64,000 nt of DNA from CAZNPL01 sp964574815 (lineage in GTDB: Bacteria; Planctomycetota; Phycisphaerae; UBA1845), in NCBI GenBank assembly GCA_964574815.1, contig CAZNPL010000011.1, positions 62,001 to 126,000 of the forward strand, in the 5' to 3' direction. The notes beneath the pieces are model-generated. The model made no database searches. It worked only from the letters and a program-made list of their open reading frames with translations, and was not told where the DNA came from. Made by a program: the position numbers and the translations under genes. Of the stretch, positions 52,548-60,886 are shown piece by piece (positions within the stretch are counted from its first letter, which is position 1; the number at the start of each line of letters is the position of its first letter).

Positions 52548-53319
52548 TCGCTTGTTTGAACGGTTCCAGGTAACCGTTGAACCCCCGAAGCATTCTCACG
52601 ATTTCGGGACGCGTAATCCCCTGCCGTTCGAAATGGCCACACAGGATTTGCGGGTTTGCCGATTCCGACGGGCCAAAGCAACTGTAGCAGCCCCGGCAGT
52701 ACGAGGGGCAGATCGCTCCGCATCCAGCCTGAGTGATCGGGCCGAGGCACGGGGTGCCTTGGGCGACCATGACACAGACGTTGCCAGCCCGTTTGCATTC
52801 GTGGCATACGCTGTACGTCGGGATTTCGGGGCGGCGCCCGGCCAGCAGGGCGGTGATGACCTCGACCAACTGGTACTTATTGACCGGGCAGCCTCGAAGT
52901 TCGAAGTCCACCAGGACGTGTGCTGCGATGGGGGAGGCGAGATCGAGCGTGTCGATGTACTCCGGATGGGCGTAGACGACGTCAGTGAACTCGCGGACGT
53001 CGGCCCAGTTTCGCAGCGCCTGGATACCTCCGGAGGTGGCGCAGGCACCGATGGTGACGAGGTAGCGGCAATCGGCTCGGATCTGGACGATGCGCTCGGC
53101 CTCTTCAGGGGTCGAGACGGAACCTTCGACCAGGCCGATGTCGTAGGGGCCTCCCTCGATGGCCCGGCGGGCTTCCAGGAAGTAAGCGACATTGACGGCT
53201 TCGACAAGCGTGAGCAGTTCGTTTTCGAGGTCCAGGATCGAGAGCTGGCATCCGTCACAGGAACTGAACTTGTAGACGGCCAGTTTCGGCACGCGTTTTG
53301 TTGTGATCTTGGTGGGCAC
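52516..53319 (-). CDS. hyhS: [NiFe] hydrogenase small (delta) subunit, group 3b
   Basis: The 267-residue subunit begins KLAVYKFSSCDGCQLS with the proximal cluster cysteines C21 and C24. It continues with IGACATSGG, the RGCPVNKYQLVEV motif and several further Cys in SVCHECKR and the GCGAICPSYCRGCYSCFG segment for medial and distal FeS clusters. It carries electrons from the nickel site to the gamma and beta subunits. The frame opens at 53403, but the GTG at 53319 with GGAGGTG just upstream is preferred, as family homology begins there. It starts 1 base after the gamma stop. Confidence 0.92.
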   Translation of the reverse strand: MPTKITTKRVPKLAVYKFSSCDGCQLSILDLENELLTLVEAVNVAYFLEARRAIEGGPYDIGLVEGSVSTPEEAERIVQIRADCRYLVTIGACATSGGIQALRNWADVREFTDVVYAHPEYIDTLDLASPIAAHVLVDFELRGCPVNKYQLVEVITALLAGRRPEIPTYSVCHECKRAGNVCVMVAQGTPCLGPITQAGCGAICPSYCRGCYSCFGPSESANPQILCGHFERQGITRPEIVRMLRGFNGYLEPFKQASDEYEQRARN

Positions 53320-53320
53320 G

Positions 53321-54196
53321 TTACACCTCCGCCTTGCCGAAGAACTCGCGTACTTCGGCGTAGGAGAAAATGGGGCCGTCCTTGCAGACGAACTTCGGCC
53401 CATACTGGCAATGTCCGCAGCGGCCGACGCCGCACTGCATGTTCCGCTCGAGGGATACGAAGATGTGTTCTTCGGGCACGTGGTGGGAGAGGAACGAGTG
53501 GGCCGCGGCGCGGTTCATGACGCGCGGGCCACAAACGAACACCGACGTACGGGCCGCGTCGAGGCGGACCCTTCGCAGCAGGTCCGTGACGACGCCCACG
53601 GGGCCGATCCAGTCGGTGTCGGGGTAGTCGACCGTGGTCATGACCTGGAAGTCCTTGCGTTCGGTCCATTGCTGCACTTCCGACCGGAAGACCATGTCCT
53701 GTTCGGCACGGGTGCCGAAGAGCAGGATCAACCGGCCGTAGTCGTCGCGGTGCTTCAGGAGCTGGTAAATCGCCGGGCGCAAGGGGGCGATGCCGATTCC
53801 GCCGGTTACGAGCAGGACGTCACGGCCGCGGCACTGGTCGAGGGGCCAGTTGCTCCCGAACGGGCCGCGGAGACCGAGGGTATCGCCGATCTGAAGGTTA
53901 TTGATGGCGAACGTGACGCTTCCGACGTGTCGGATGGTGTGCGCGATCGTCGCGGTGTTCTCCGGATCGGAACTGATGGATATTGCCGCTTCGCCCACGC
54001 CGAAGACGTAGAGCATGTTGAACTGGCCCGGCAGGAAGCCGAAGCGGGATCGCAGCGCTTCGTCGACGATTTCCATCTCGAAGGTCGTGGTGTTGGAGGT
54101 TTCTTTCTGCCGGTTCACGATGCGGGCGAGCGTAGGGACCCACGGGCTGCCCGGGTGCGTGACGATGGGCGGTCTGTGTGCGACTGCGGTTGTCAT
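53321..54196 (-). CDS. hyhG: Group 3b hydrogenase gamma subunit (FAD/NAD(P)H-binding)
   Basis: The 291-residue flavoprotein has a ferredoxin-reductase-like fold. The FAD domain has FLPGQFNML and AISISSDPENTATIAHTIRHVG, and the NAD(P) domain has LLVTGGIGIAPLRPAI. It ends with a 2Fe-2S-type cysteine cluster, CGVGRCGHC...C. It transfers electrons between NAD(P)H and the other clusters and is the dehydrogenase part of the enzyme. The ATG at 54196 overlaps the beta stop; the frame open to 54568 is excluded, since the family begins there and that stretch is the antisense of the beta gene. Confidence 0.92.
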   Translation of the reverse strand: MTTAVAHRPPIVTHPGSPWVPTLARIVNRQKETSNTTTFEMEIVDEALRSRFGFLPGQFNMLYVFGVGEAAISISSDPENTATIAHTIRHVGSVTFAINNLQIGDTLGLRGPFGSNWPLDQCRGRDVLLVTGGIGIAPLRPAIYQLLKHRDDYGRLILLFGTRAEQDMVFRSEVQQWTERKDFQVMTTVDYPDTDWIGPVGVVTDLLRRVRLDAARTSVFVCGPRVMNRAAAHSFLSHHVPEEHIFVSLERNMQCGVGRCGHCQYGPKFVCKDGPIFSYAEVREFFGKAEV

Positions 54197-55362
54197 GACG
54201 CCACCTCCTGCGGCTTGGCCGCTTGCTTGCGCAGGCGCGTCCGGCGAACGTCGTCGGCGATTGCCGCGGCCTCGCGGGTGATGTCGATTCCGACGGGGCA
54301 CCAGGTGATGCACCGGCCGCAGCCGACGCAGCCGCTGGTGCCGAACTGTTCGTACCAGCCGGCGAGTTTGTGGGTGAGCCATTGCCGGTAGCGGGCCTTG
54401 ACAGAGGACCTGACGAATCCGCCGGTCTGATAGGAGAATTCGAGTGTGAAACAGGACGCCCAGCGGCGAAAGCGTTTGGCGCGTTCGCCGGTCAGGTCTG
54501 TGGAATCTTCGATTGAGCTGCAGAAGCAGGTGGGGCAGACGAGGGTGCAGTTGGCACAGGCCAGGCATCGTTGTTCGACGTCTTTCCAGTGCGGGTGTTC
54601 CGGGTTACTGAGCAGGATGTCGGGCAGGTCGATGGTGTCGAGCGTACGGCCCATGTGCTCGCCGGCCATCTGCATCATCAGGCGGACAAGATCCCGGGCG
54701 TTTTCATCGGCCTGGGCGTATTCCAACTGATCGAGAAACTGTTGACCTCGATCGGATCCGACTTCGACGACGAAGCTTTTCGAGAGTTCCGTGAGGGCTA
54801 GGTCGAATCCGCTGACGCATCTCGGTCCGGTGTTCATCGAGGTGCAGAAGCAGGTTCCGCCCGGTTCGGCGCAGTTGACGGCGACGATGAAAGCGTTTTT
54901 CCGGGTGAGGGAGTAGAGCGGGTCGGACATGTCGGCGCCGAAAACGCGGTCGTTGATGTCGAGGGCGGCGAGTTCGCACGCGCGCGCGCCGAGGAATGCG
55001 TAGCGGGGCGGCTTGGGGTCATCAGCTTCGAGGGTGAAGTCGCCGTTGCCGCCTTCTTCGCAGTTGTCACGTTTCAACGTGAACATTCGGATGCGTGCGG
55101 GGAAGAGGTATTTCTTCCACGAATGGGGGCCGACGACGTAGCCGAAGAGGTTGTCGTCGTTTCGACGCACGAGCCGATAGCGGCCGGCGTCGGCTTTCTG
55201 CGTCCAGCCGCGCGGAAGATCGTCGACTTGTTCGATCTCGTCGTAGATGATCGCTCCGTCGCGGACGGTGGGACCGACGACGTTGTAGCCCTCGTCGCGG
55301 AGCAGGCGGATCAATACGCCGAGCTGGTCCTTTTTGATTGTGTACATGGCGTTCGCGTTCAC
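54193..55362 (-). CDS. hyhB: Group 3b hydrogenase beta subunit (4Fe-4S)
   Basis: The 389-residue subunit has a soluble N-terminal domain and two 4Fe-4S cluster motifs at the C-terminus: CLACANCTLVCPTCF and CVGCGRCITWCPVGID. It corresponds to the Pyrococcus hydrogenase beta subunit and to anaerobic sulfite reductase subunit A-like proteins. The order beta-gamma-small-large matches known group 3b operons. I chose GTG 55362 because AGGAG lies 7 bases upstream. An ATG at 55347 is an alternative. A 60-base gap separates it from hypE, the widest in the operon, and I see no promoter there. Confidence 0.9.
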   Translation of the reverse strand: MNANAMYTIKKDQLGVLIRLLRDEGYNVVGPTVRDGAIIYDEIEQVDDLPRGWTQKADAGRYRLVRRNDDNLFGYVVGPHSWKKYLFPARIRMFTLKRDNCEEGGNGDFTLEADDPKPPRYAFLGARACELAALDINDRVFGADMSDPLYSLTRKNAFIVAVNCAEPGGTCFCTSMNTGPRCVSGFDLALTELSKSFVVEVGSDRGQQFLDQLEYAQADENARDLVRLMMQMAGEHMGRTLDTIDLPDILLSNPEHPHWKDVEQRCLACANCTLVCPTCFCSSIEDSTDLTGERAKRFRRWASCFTLEFSYQTGGFVRSSVKARYRQWLTHKLAGWYEQFGTSGCVGCGRCITWCPVGIDITREAAAIADDVRRTRLRKQAAKPQEVAS

Positions 55363-55422
55363 GGCGCCACTCCTACTACAGCGCACTTCGGCGGGAGCGC
55401 CCGCGCGGGCGCTGCGCCGGGT

Positions 55423-56457
55423 TCAGCAAATCCTGGGCAATTCCTCTCCAAAGGGGCGTTGCACGACCCTTCGGCCACCGGCCCGGGTGAGCAATTCGAC
55501 GACGGGCGGTGTTGCATCGGCGACGCGACCAATAACGGCCGCGTGCCTGCCGTGCGGGTGGGCCCGGAAGGCTCGCATGACGGCGTCCACATCATCGGAG
55601 GCCACTACCACAAGGCACTTTCCTTCGTTCGCCACGGTAAGGGGATCGAGTCCGAAACATTCGGCCGTGTGTCGGGCGACGGCCGAAAGCGGAATTGCAG
55701 CCTCCTCTATTTCGAGGCTAAGTCCCGTTTCTTCTGCTATATCGGCCAGTACGCCGGCGACTCCTCCTCGCGTGGCATCGCGCAGGAACCTGACCCTGGC
55801 GCCGGTGTCGAGAATCGATGCGATCAGCCCGTTGAGGGGGGCGGCATCGCTTGCGAGATCGGTCTCGAAGGCCAGTCCTTCCCGGACCGACATGACGGCG
55901 AGTCCGTGCTCGGCGATTCGTCCATTGACCAGGATGGCGTCGCCCGGTTCGATTCGGTTCATTCCCAGGTCTGCATCCGGGCGAAGCGTTCCGACGCCTG
56001 CGGTGGTGATCATCAGGCCGTCGCCGCGGTGACGTTCGATGACCTTCGTGTCGCCGGTGGCAATCACGACGCCGGCCTCTTTTGCCGCGCGGGCAATCGA
56101 ATCGAGGATTCGGTCGAGGAGGTTAAGCGGCAGACCTTCTTCGAGTACGAGGGCGAGGCTCAACGCGTCGACGGTAGCGCCCATAACGGCGAGGTCGTTG
56201 ACCGTTCCGCACACGGCGAGTCGGCCGATATCGCCACCGGGAAATTCAAGCGGCTGCACTACATAAGCGTCGGTCGTGAAGACTCTTCGGCCCGGGACGG
56301 CCTCGAGGATTGCGCTATCGCCGAGCGGGTTGAGCAGGCGGTTTTCCAGTCGCGGGAGAACGTGCTGCTCGATCAGGGCCCCGGTCATTTGCCCGCCGCC
56401 GCCGTGGGCCAGCGTGATGCACTCCTCGGCCTGCGTTGTCGCGATCATCTCAGTCAT
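55423..56457 (-). CDS. hypE: HypE, dehydratase forming the cyanide ligand
   Basis: The 344-residue protein is a complete HypE of the PurM-like ATP-binding fold, with the HGGGGQ segment near the start and the SLALVLEEGLPL and ATGDTKVIE segments inside. It ends in the required C-terminal PRIC: the last Cys accepts the carbamoyl group from HypF, and it is then dehydrated to cyanide and passed to HypC-HypD. It overlaps hypD by 4 bases. The terminal Cys suggests that the cyanide pathway is meant to work in this organism, although HypF is truncated. Confidence 0.94.
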   Translation of the reverse strand: MTEMIATTQAEECITLAHGGGGQMTGALIEQHVLPRLENRLLNPLGDSAILEAVPGRRVFTTDAYVVQPLEFPGGDIGRLAVCGTVNDLAVMGATVDALSLALVLEEGLPLNLLDRILDSIARAAKEAGVVIATGDTKVIERHRGDGLMITTAGVGTLRPDADLGMNRIEPGDAILVNGRIAEHGLAVMSVREGLAFETDLASDAAPLNGLIASILDTGARVRFLRDATRGGVAGVLADIAEETGLSLEIEEAAIPLSAVARHTAECFGLDPLTVANEGKCLVVVASDDVDAVMRAFRAHPHGRHAAVIGRVADATPPVVELLTRAGGRRVVQRPFGEELPRIC

Positions 56458-57566
56458 GGTGATGCACGCTCCGTAGAATGGGGAGCAAGCTCCGTGCCAT
56501 ACCAGTCGTATTTAAAGGCAGCGGCGCAGGTGCCTTCGCCACTGACCATGCAGGGGCCTATCGGCCGGCTCGGGGTGCACTTGGCGGCGAAGAGCGGGCA
56601 GTCCTTCGGCTCGGCTTTGCCCTGGACGACCTCACCGCAACGGCAGCCCGAGGGTTCGTAATCGGGGCCGATCTCGAGGTTGAAGTGATCGGTGGCGTCG
56701 AAGGGCCGATACGCTTCACGGAAGACGAGTCCGCTCTGCGGGATGGTTCCCATGGCCCGCCAGATCGCGTCTCCGGGTTCAAAGACCTCGAAGAGAAGGT
56801 CGAGCGCCGCCTTGTTACCTTCGGGTGACACGGCTTGGGGGTAGACGTTTTCGACACGGGCCTGGCCGGCGGCGATTTGGTTAAGAATATGCAGCAGGCC
56901 TGAGGCCATTTGAGCGGGTTCGAAGCCGGCGACGACGCACGGACGGCGGTAGTGTTCGGAGATCGGCGCGTACGGCTTCCAACCAATGACGACGCTCACG
57001 TGTCCGGGACAGAGAAAAGCGTCAATGGCGGTATCGCCTGTATCGAGCAGCGTCTTCATGGCCGGCACGACCAGCTTTTGGGCGGTCAGGAGGAAGAGAT
57101 TTTCAAGGCCAAGTCGCCTGGCCTCCATGACGGCGGCGGCGTGACCGGGGGCGGTTGTCTCGAAGCCCACGGCGAGGAAGACGACGTCGAGGTCGGGGCA
57201 GGATGCGGCAAGGCGTACTGCGTCCAGGGGGGAGTATACGACGCGCACCTTTGCGCCGCGTGCCCGGTGGTCCGCGAGGCTGCCGGATTTGCCGGGGACG
57301 CGCACCATGTCGCCGTACGTGCAGACGGTTACATCGTCGCGCCCGGCAAGCTCGCAGGCGGCGTCGATGTAACCTTGCGAAGAGACGCAGACCGGGCATC
57401 CGGGACCGCTGATCAGACGTATGTTCTCGGGGAGGATCGATTTCAGTCCGCTGCGGAAGAGCGACACGGTGTGGGTCCCGCATACCTCCATGATGCGCAC
57501 GGGCTGCATCGATTCGCATACTTGTCGAATCTCGGCGGCGAGCTCGTTGAGGCGGGCAGCGGTCAT
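56454..57566 (-). CDS. hypD: HypD, iron-sulfur scaffold for Fe(CN)2CO assembly
   Basis: The 370-residue protein has the HypD marks: MEVCGTHT, LISGPGCPVCV (Cys residues near the iron site), FETTAPGHAA, and the C-terminal CRCGEV ... KDCPLFAAKC 4Fe-4S cluster. With HypC it builds and holds the Fe(CN)2CO group. It overlaps hypC and hypE by 4 bases each, as expected for coupled synthesis in stoichiometric amounts. Confidence 0.95.
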   Translation of the reverse strand: MTAARLNELAAEIRQVCESMQPVRIMEVCGTHTVSLFRSGLKSILPENIRLISGPGCPVCVSSQGYIDAACELAGRDDVTVCTYGDMVRVPGKSGSLADHRARGAKVRVVYSPLDAVRLAASCPDLDVVFLAVGFETTAPGHAAAVMEARRLGLENLFLLTAQKLVVPAMKTLLDTGDTAIDAFLCPGHVSVVIGWKPYAPISEHYRRPCVVAGFEPAQMASGLLHILNQIAAGQARVENVYPQAVSPEGNKAALDLLFEVFEPGDAIWRAMGTIPQSGLVFREAYRPFDATDHFNLEIGPDYEPSGCRCGEVVQGKAEPKDCPLFAAKCTPSRPIGPCMVSGEGTCAAAFKYDWYGTELAPHSTERASP

Positions 57567-57838
57567 GGCACGTCACCCTCCGCGTCGGGCGCCCGCATTT
57601 CCGCGATCTCCGCTGCTTCCAGGTACTCCCAGGTCTCCAGTGCTTCCGACTCCTCCAGGCGGCGGATTGCGAATCCGGCGTGGACCAGGACCCAATCGCC
57701 CTTTGCGGCCTCGGGCGTGAACGCGAGGCTCACGTCGAGCCGGCTGCCCTGGAAATCCACCTTGGCGGTCCGCGTCAAGGGCGCGTCTGCTTGCTCATCG
57801 TAAATCGAGAGGATTTTGCCGGGAACTGCGAGGCACAT
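57563..57838 (-). CDS. hypC: HypC, chaperone for hydrogenase large subunit
   Basis: The 91-residue protein starts MCLAVPGKI, with the invariant N-terminal Cys2 that binds the iron intermediate, and continues with DWVLVHAGFAI, the family core. HypC carries the Fe(CN)2CO unit from HypD to the large subunit. The start shares one base with the hypF* stop and the end overlaps hypD by 4 bases. The C-terminal 15 residues are acidic and variable. Confidence 0.94.
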   Translation of the reverse strand: MCLAVPGKILSIYDEQADAPLTRTAKVDFQGSRLDVSLAFTPEAAKGDWVLVHAGFAIRRLEESEALETWEYLEAAEIAEMRAPDAEGDVP

Positions 57839-59031
57839 TATTTCTTTCGCTCCAGTATTGCGGCGGCTGCGACGGCCTGACCGAGTGACACACCTGCGTC
57901 GCCACAGGATGTATTCTCGTGCGTCAGGACGCGTTCGACTCCGCCGGCGGACAGCAGTGCGTGCACACGCGACGTCAGAATCCGGTTCATAAAGCAGCCT
58001 CCTGTCATCGCAACGCTGCGGATGTCGGTCCGTTCACATTCCCGCAGCACCATGTCCGCAAGCCCCGAGGCGACCGTCTCGTGAAAGCGCCGAGCGACCG
58101 TCGCTGCGGGAGTGTTGGCAAGGATGTCTTCGCACACGGATCGGACGACGGCGCCGGCGTCGAGTTGAAGCATTCCGTCGCGGTCGATCAGCGGCTGGGC
58201 ATACACGCCGGTTTCCTGCGCGCTCGCTGCTGCCGATTCGAGGCGCATTGCGGCTTGTCCTTCGTGATCGTTGTGCTCGCAGAGGCGCGTCAGGAAAGCG
58301 GCGGCGTCGAACAGGCGGCCGAGGCTCGACGTTTGGGGACAGTTGAATCCGCGGGAGAGCATGCCTTTTACGACGGTAAGCGAGCGCGCCGGAACCGTCT
58401 CGAAGAATGCTCGAATGCGATCGGGGAGCTTTTCGCCGTAGGACTGATGAACGAGGCTCAGTGCGGGTCTCCACGTTTCTTTGGCAGCGGCGTCGCCGCC
58501 GGGTAAGGGGAAGTAGCACAGGCGGCCCAAGCGGTCGAACCCGGACAGCGTCGACCGCAGCACTTCGCAACCCCATATCGCGCCGTCTGTGCCGTAGCCG
58601 GTTCCATCGCAGGACAGTCCGATGACCGCACCGGCAACGCCGTTTTCGGCCATGCAGGCGACCACGTGGGCGTGATGGTGCTGTACCGGGATCGTCCTTT
58701 TGCCGTATCTGCGGGCGTACTCGGTTGTCAAGAAAGCGGGGTGCAGGTCGTGCGCCAGGACGAGGTCTCGGTCTTCGAGGCGGTTTCTGATGGCCTCTAC
58801 CTGATTGAGAAACAGGCGATAGGCTGTCGCGTCGCTTAAGGCACCGAAGGGCTCGCTCACGGTGGCGCGTCGGCCTTCGAGCAGGCAGACTGTGTTTTTT
58901 AGTTCGGCTCCGAGCGCAAGGACGGGTGTTCGGGCGGCGACGGGAACTTCGAAAACGCCGGCTTGCGCGGGGGATGGCTTCGGCCCCGAGCGTCCTTTTC
59001 CATCAGAGATATAGCGTGTTTCCAACCCCAT
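57838..59031 (-). CDS. hypF: HypF-like carbamoyltransferase, C-terminal Kae1-like domain only
   Basis: The 397-residue protein corresponds only to the second half of HypF (about 750 residues in most bacteria). It holds the Kae1-like nucleotide domain: LALGAELKNTVCL at about 38-50, the VQHHHAHV metal motif with HHHAH at 118-122, SCDGTGYGTDG, and GGCFMNRIL and ENTSCGDAGVSLGQA near the end. The acylphosphatase, zinc-finger and YrdC-like domains are absent. The ATG at 59031 has AAAGGGG upstream; no remnants of the missing domains are found in the 340 bases before it. It leads the hydrogenase operon. It may depend on a separate YrdC protein. Confidence 0.85.
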   Translation of the reverse strand: MGLETRYISDGKGRSGPKPSPAQAGVFEVPVAARTPVLALGAELKNTVCLLEGRRATVSEPFGALSDATAYRLFLNQVEAIRNRLEDRDLVLAHDLHPAFLTTEYARRYGKRTIPVQHHHAHVVACMAENGVAGAVIGLSCDGTGYGTDGAIWGCEVLRSTLSGFDRLGRLCYFPLPGGDAAAKETWRPALSLVHQSYGEKLPDRIRAFFETVPARSLTVVKGMLSRGFNCPQTSSLGRLFDAAAFLTRLCEHNDHEGQAAMRLESAAASAQETGVYAQPLIDRDGMLQLDAGAVVRSVCEDILANTPAATVARRFHETVASGLADMVLRECERTDIRSVAMTGGCFMNRILTSRVHALLSAGGVERVLTHENTSCGDAGVSLGQAVAAAAILERKK

Positions 59032-59084
59032 GGCGGCCCCTTTCCGCCTTTTGTGTCCGGTATTCTTCGACCCACCATTCTTCC

Positions 59085-59100
59085 TGCACTTGGCGTGCCG
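59085..59100 (-). promoter_or_regulatory. Candidate sigma-54 (-24/-12) promoter for the hydrogenase operon
   Basis: On the minus strand the sequence reads CGGCACGCCAAGTGCA, with GG and GC exactly 10 bases apart as sigma-54 requires. It matches 14 of the 16 best-conserved positions. The start point would be near 59074, about 43 bases before the first gene. The sigma-54 activator gene lies 3 kb away. Confidence 0.42.
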
Positions 59101-59170
59101 AAGCGGGGGGGCAGGTGTTTCCGATGCATCGCTCAAGAGTGGCACACTTGGGGCATCCAGCGAAGCGCAA

Positions 59171-59246
59171 GGGTGGCAAGGCCCCATTGGCTTGTGAGAC
59201 TCTTACCGATCGCATGCCCACGCGAGCGTGGGCATGGCATCCCGAG
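59171..59246. repeat. Dispersed repeat with GCCCACGC-GA-GCGTGGGC palindrome
   Basis: It is the second copy of the repeat at 38261, with the perfect 8-bp palindrome at 59216-59233. Confidence 0.55.
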
Positions 59247-59270
59247 GATCGCCGGACCCGAGGTACGCAT

Positions 59271-59325
59271 AGGCAAGCTCCGCCGCCGGTGACGGCCCCG
59301 CTTGCCCATGGCACCCTCGCCAGAC
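59271..59325. repeat. Nested hairpin repeat, copy 2
   Basis: GGCAAGC arm, GC-rich centre and GCTTGCCCATGGCACC match the unit at 10380-10425. Confidence 0.5.
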
Positions 59326-59370
59326 AGGGACAGATTGGCTGTGGCACGCGAAGATGAGGCTGTGCGAGAA

Positions 59371-59991
59371 CTAGCCGTGCTCGGGGACCAAGACGATGAG
59401 GCCGGCACGGCTCAGGAGTTCCTCGACCTCGCGACATTCCTTGCCGGCGACGCGCAGGTAGAGCGTGGGCTCGTCGCCGTCCCGTCTCATGGGAGAAACG
59501 ACCGCGCTGAGCAGGGAGGCCTCGTGGTCTTTTAGGGCGGCAAAAGCATCGGCCAGATCACGGCGAATGTCTGGAAGTGCGATTTCGACTCGGGCACCTT
59601 CCTGGTCCAGTCCGAGAACGCGGTGAAACGCACGCAGCATGTTATGCCGCGTAATGATGCCGGCGAGTTGCGTCCCGTTCATGACGGGAAGGCCGTTGAA
59701 GCTGTTGAGGCAGAAGACCTCGAGGGCCTCATCGAGAGTTGCGTCGAGGGGAATGGTCTTCGGCTCAGCGGTCATAACCTCCGAGACGTGCAGTTTCTCG
59801 GAGAGGTTACGGTCGTAGCCGACTGCCGAGCGCACATCTCGATCGGTGACAATCCCGATCAGGCGTCCGGACTCGTCGACGACCGGGAGTTCGAGAACTT
59901 GTCGGCTCGCCATCTTCTCCTGGGCTGTGGCGAGCGTATCCCTTTCGCCGACCATCGGTGGATCGGCGTTCATATAATCGGCGACGAACAT
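59371..59991 (-). CDS. CBS-pair protein with C-terminal ACT-like domain
   Basis: The 206-residue protein has two CBS motifs (about 7-60 and 70-125), with the linking sequence LPVVDESGRLIGIVTDRDVR in the first and LPVMNGTQLAGIITRHNML in the second. The C-terminal part (about 138-206) resembles an ACT domain. CBS pairs bind adenosine nucleotides, and the same plan is seen in AcuB-like proteins. It follows the degenerate receiver by 19 bases and is probably co-transcribed. An energy-sensing role beside the hydrogenase is plausible but inferred. Confidence 0.82.
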   Translation of the reverse strand: MFVADYMNADPPMVGERDTLATAQEKMASRQVLELPVVDESGRLIGIVTDRDVRSAVGYDRNLSEKLHVSEVMTAEPKTIPLDATLDEALEVFCLNSFNGLPVMNGTQLAGIITRHNMLRAFHRVLGLDQEGARVEIALPDIRRDLADAFAALKDHEASLLSAVVSPMRRDGDEPTLYLRVAGKECREVEELLSRAGLIVLVPEHG

Positions 59992-60010
59992 GCTTCGTAC
60001 TCGGTCCCGG

Positions 60011-60406
60011 TCAGTGAGTTTTGACGCCGAGCAACTCGGCGAGCCGGGACAGCTTGAACGGTTTCTCCAGGCGGACTGTGGATTCGCCCAATACCCCGTC
60101 GTGAATGGGCTCGGAGACGGTCCTCACCACGACGACACAGGGGTTACCCGATCGCGCGTGCATCTCTACTTTATCGGCCCCATTATTGGGCAAATCTTCT
60201 GAAACGACCACGGCCTCGACCTTGTCCTGACCAAGGACCTGAAGGGCGCCGGCAGCCGACTCAACGGCGAGCACCTCCATGTGATCCCCAAGGTAGGCCC
60301 TCACCGACCACCGTGTCAATCGATCGGGATCGACGACCAGGACTTTACCGCAGTGTCTAGTGGTCGCGGTCATTTTGCGTCCGTGAGACTTTGCCCGAGA
60401 GTCCAT
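60011..60406 (-). CDS. Degenerate response-regulator receiver (pseudo-receiver)
   Basis: The 131-residue protein is a single CheY-like domain: KVLVVDPDRLTRWSVRAYL is strand 1 and helix 1, and RLEKPFKL carries the conserved Lys. The phospho-acceptor in VVVSEDLP is replaced by Ser69, so it probably cannot be phosphorylated in the normal way, although one acidic residue is kept in VDPD. No output domain is attached. Several starts are possible (60406 or 60373); the frame open to 60550 is not protein-like. It sits divergently from the globin kinase and beside the CBS protein. Confidence 0.68.
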   Translation of the reverse strand: MDSRAKSHGRKMTATTRHCGKVLVVDPDRLTRWSVRAYLGDHMEVLAVESAAGALQVLGQDKVEAVVVSEDLPNNGADKVEMHARSGNPCVVVVRTVSEPIHDGVLGESTVRLEKPFKLSRLAELLGVKTH

Positions 60407-60886
60407 ATCAGCTACCAACCCCTCCTGCCCGTACCGCCGACTGCATGCGATGTGCCACAACGCATTTTGTTGGCTGGCAACGGGCAAATCAGGGCTGGAA
60501 GATTGCACTGGCACGCGTTTTCCGGGCTGTTCGGGCGATTGATGAGTCACAAGCCCGTCAGTGCTGCTTCAAGGGCACCTCTTGATTCGGTGCGGCATAT
60601 CACGCCTCCGTTGGGGGATGCCAACAATGGCGTTTCAAAAACGGGGGATCGTGACCGCCGCGGTAGTAATCGCGCGGGGCGCCGCACGGGCGGGCCGTAG
60701 TTGGCAGACGGGGGCCCCAGATGTATCCTTCAATGATGCACGAAGCGCTGAGGGGGCGTTCGGGTCACCCTTATGCTCCTACGCAACCGCGAATTTCGAG
60801 CTTCGGGACCAGGCACCGGCCTGGGGGAGCAGCCACAGCGCGTCGTCGGCGGAAAGAGGAGGGCTGGGCGTCTTTCGGGGGCCGTG
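60407..60886. other. Divergent intergenic region between pseudo-receiver and globin kinase
   Basis: It would hold the promoters of both transcripts. I found no sigma-54 or sigma-70 pair good enough to name and no further gene. Confidence 0.4.

Larger units (their letters stand above)
59032..59370. other. Gap before the hydrogenase operon with two repeat copies
   Basis: It contains the dispersed palindrome repeat (59171-59246), the nested hairpin repeat (59271-59325) and the candidate promoter. No gene is supported; the frame leading into hypF* is not protein-like. Confidence 0.5.

Noticed and set aside
60508..60525. Another sigma-54 promoter (TGGCACGCGTTTTCC)
   Set aside because: The -12 element lacks GC at the right position.
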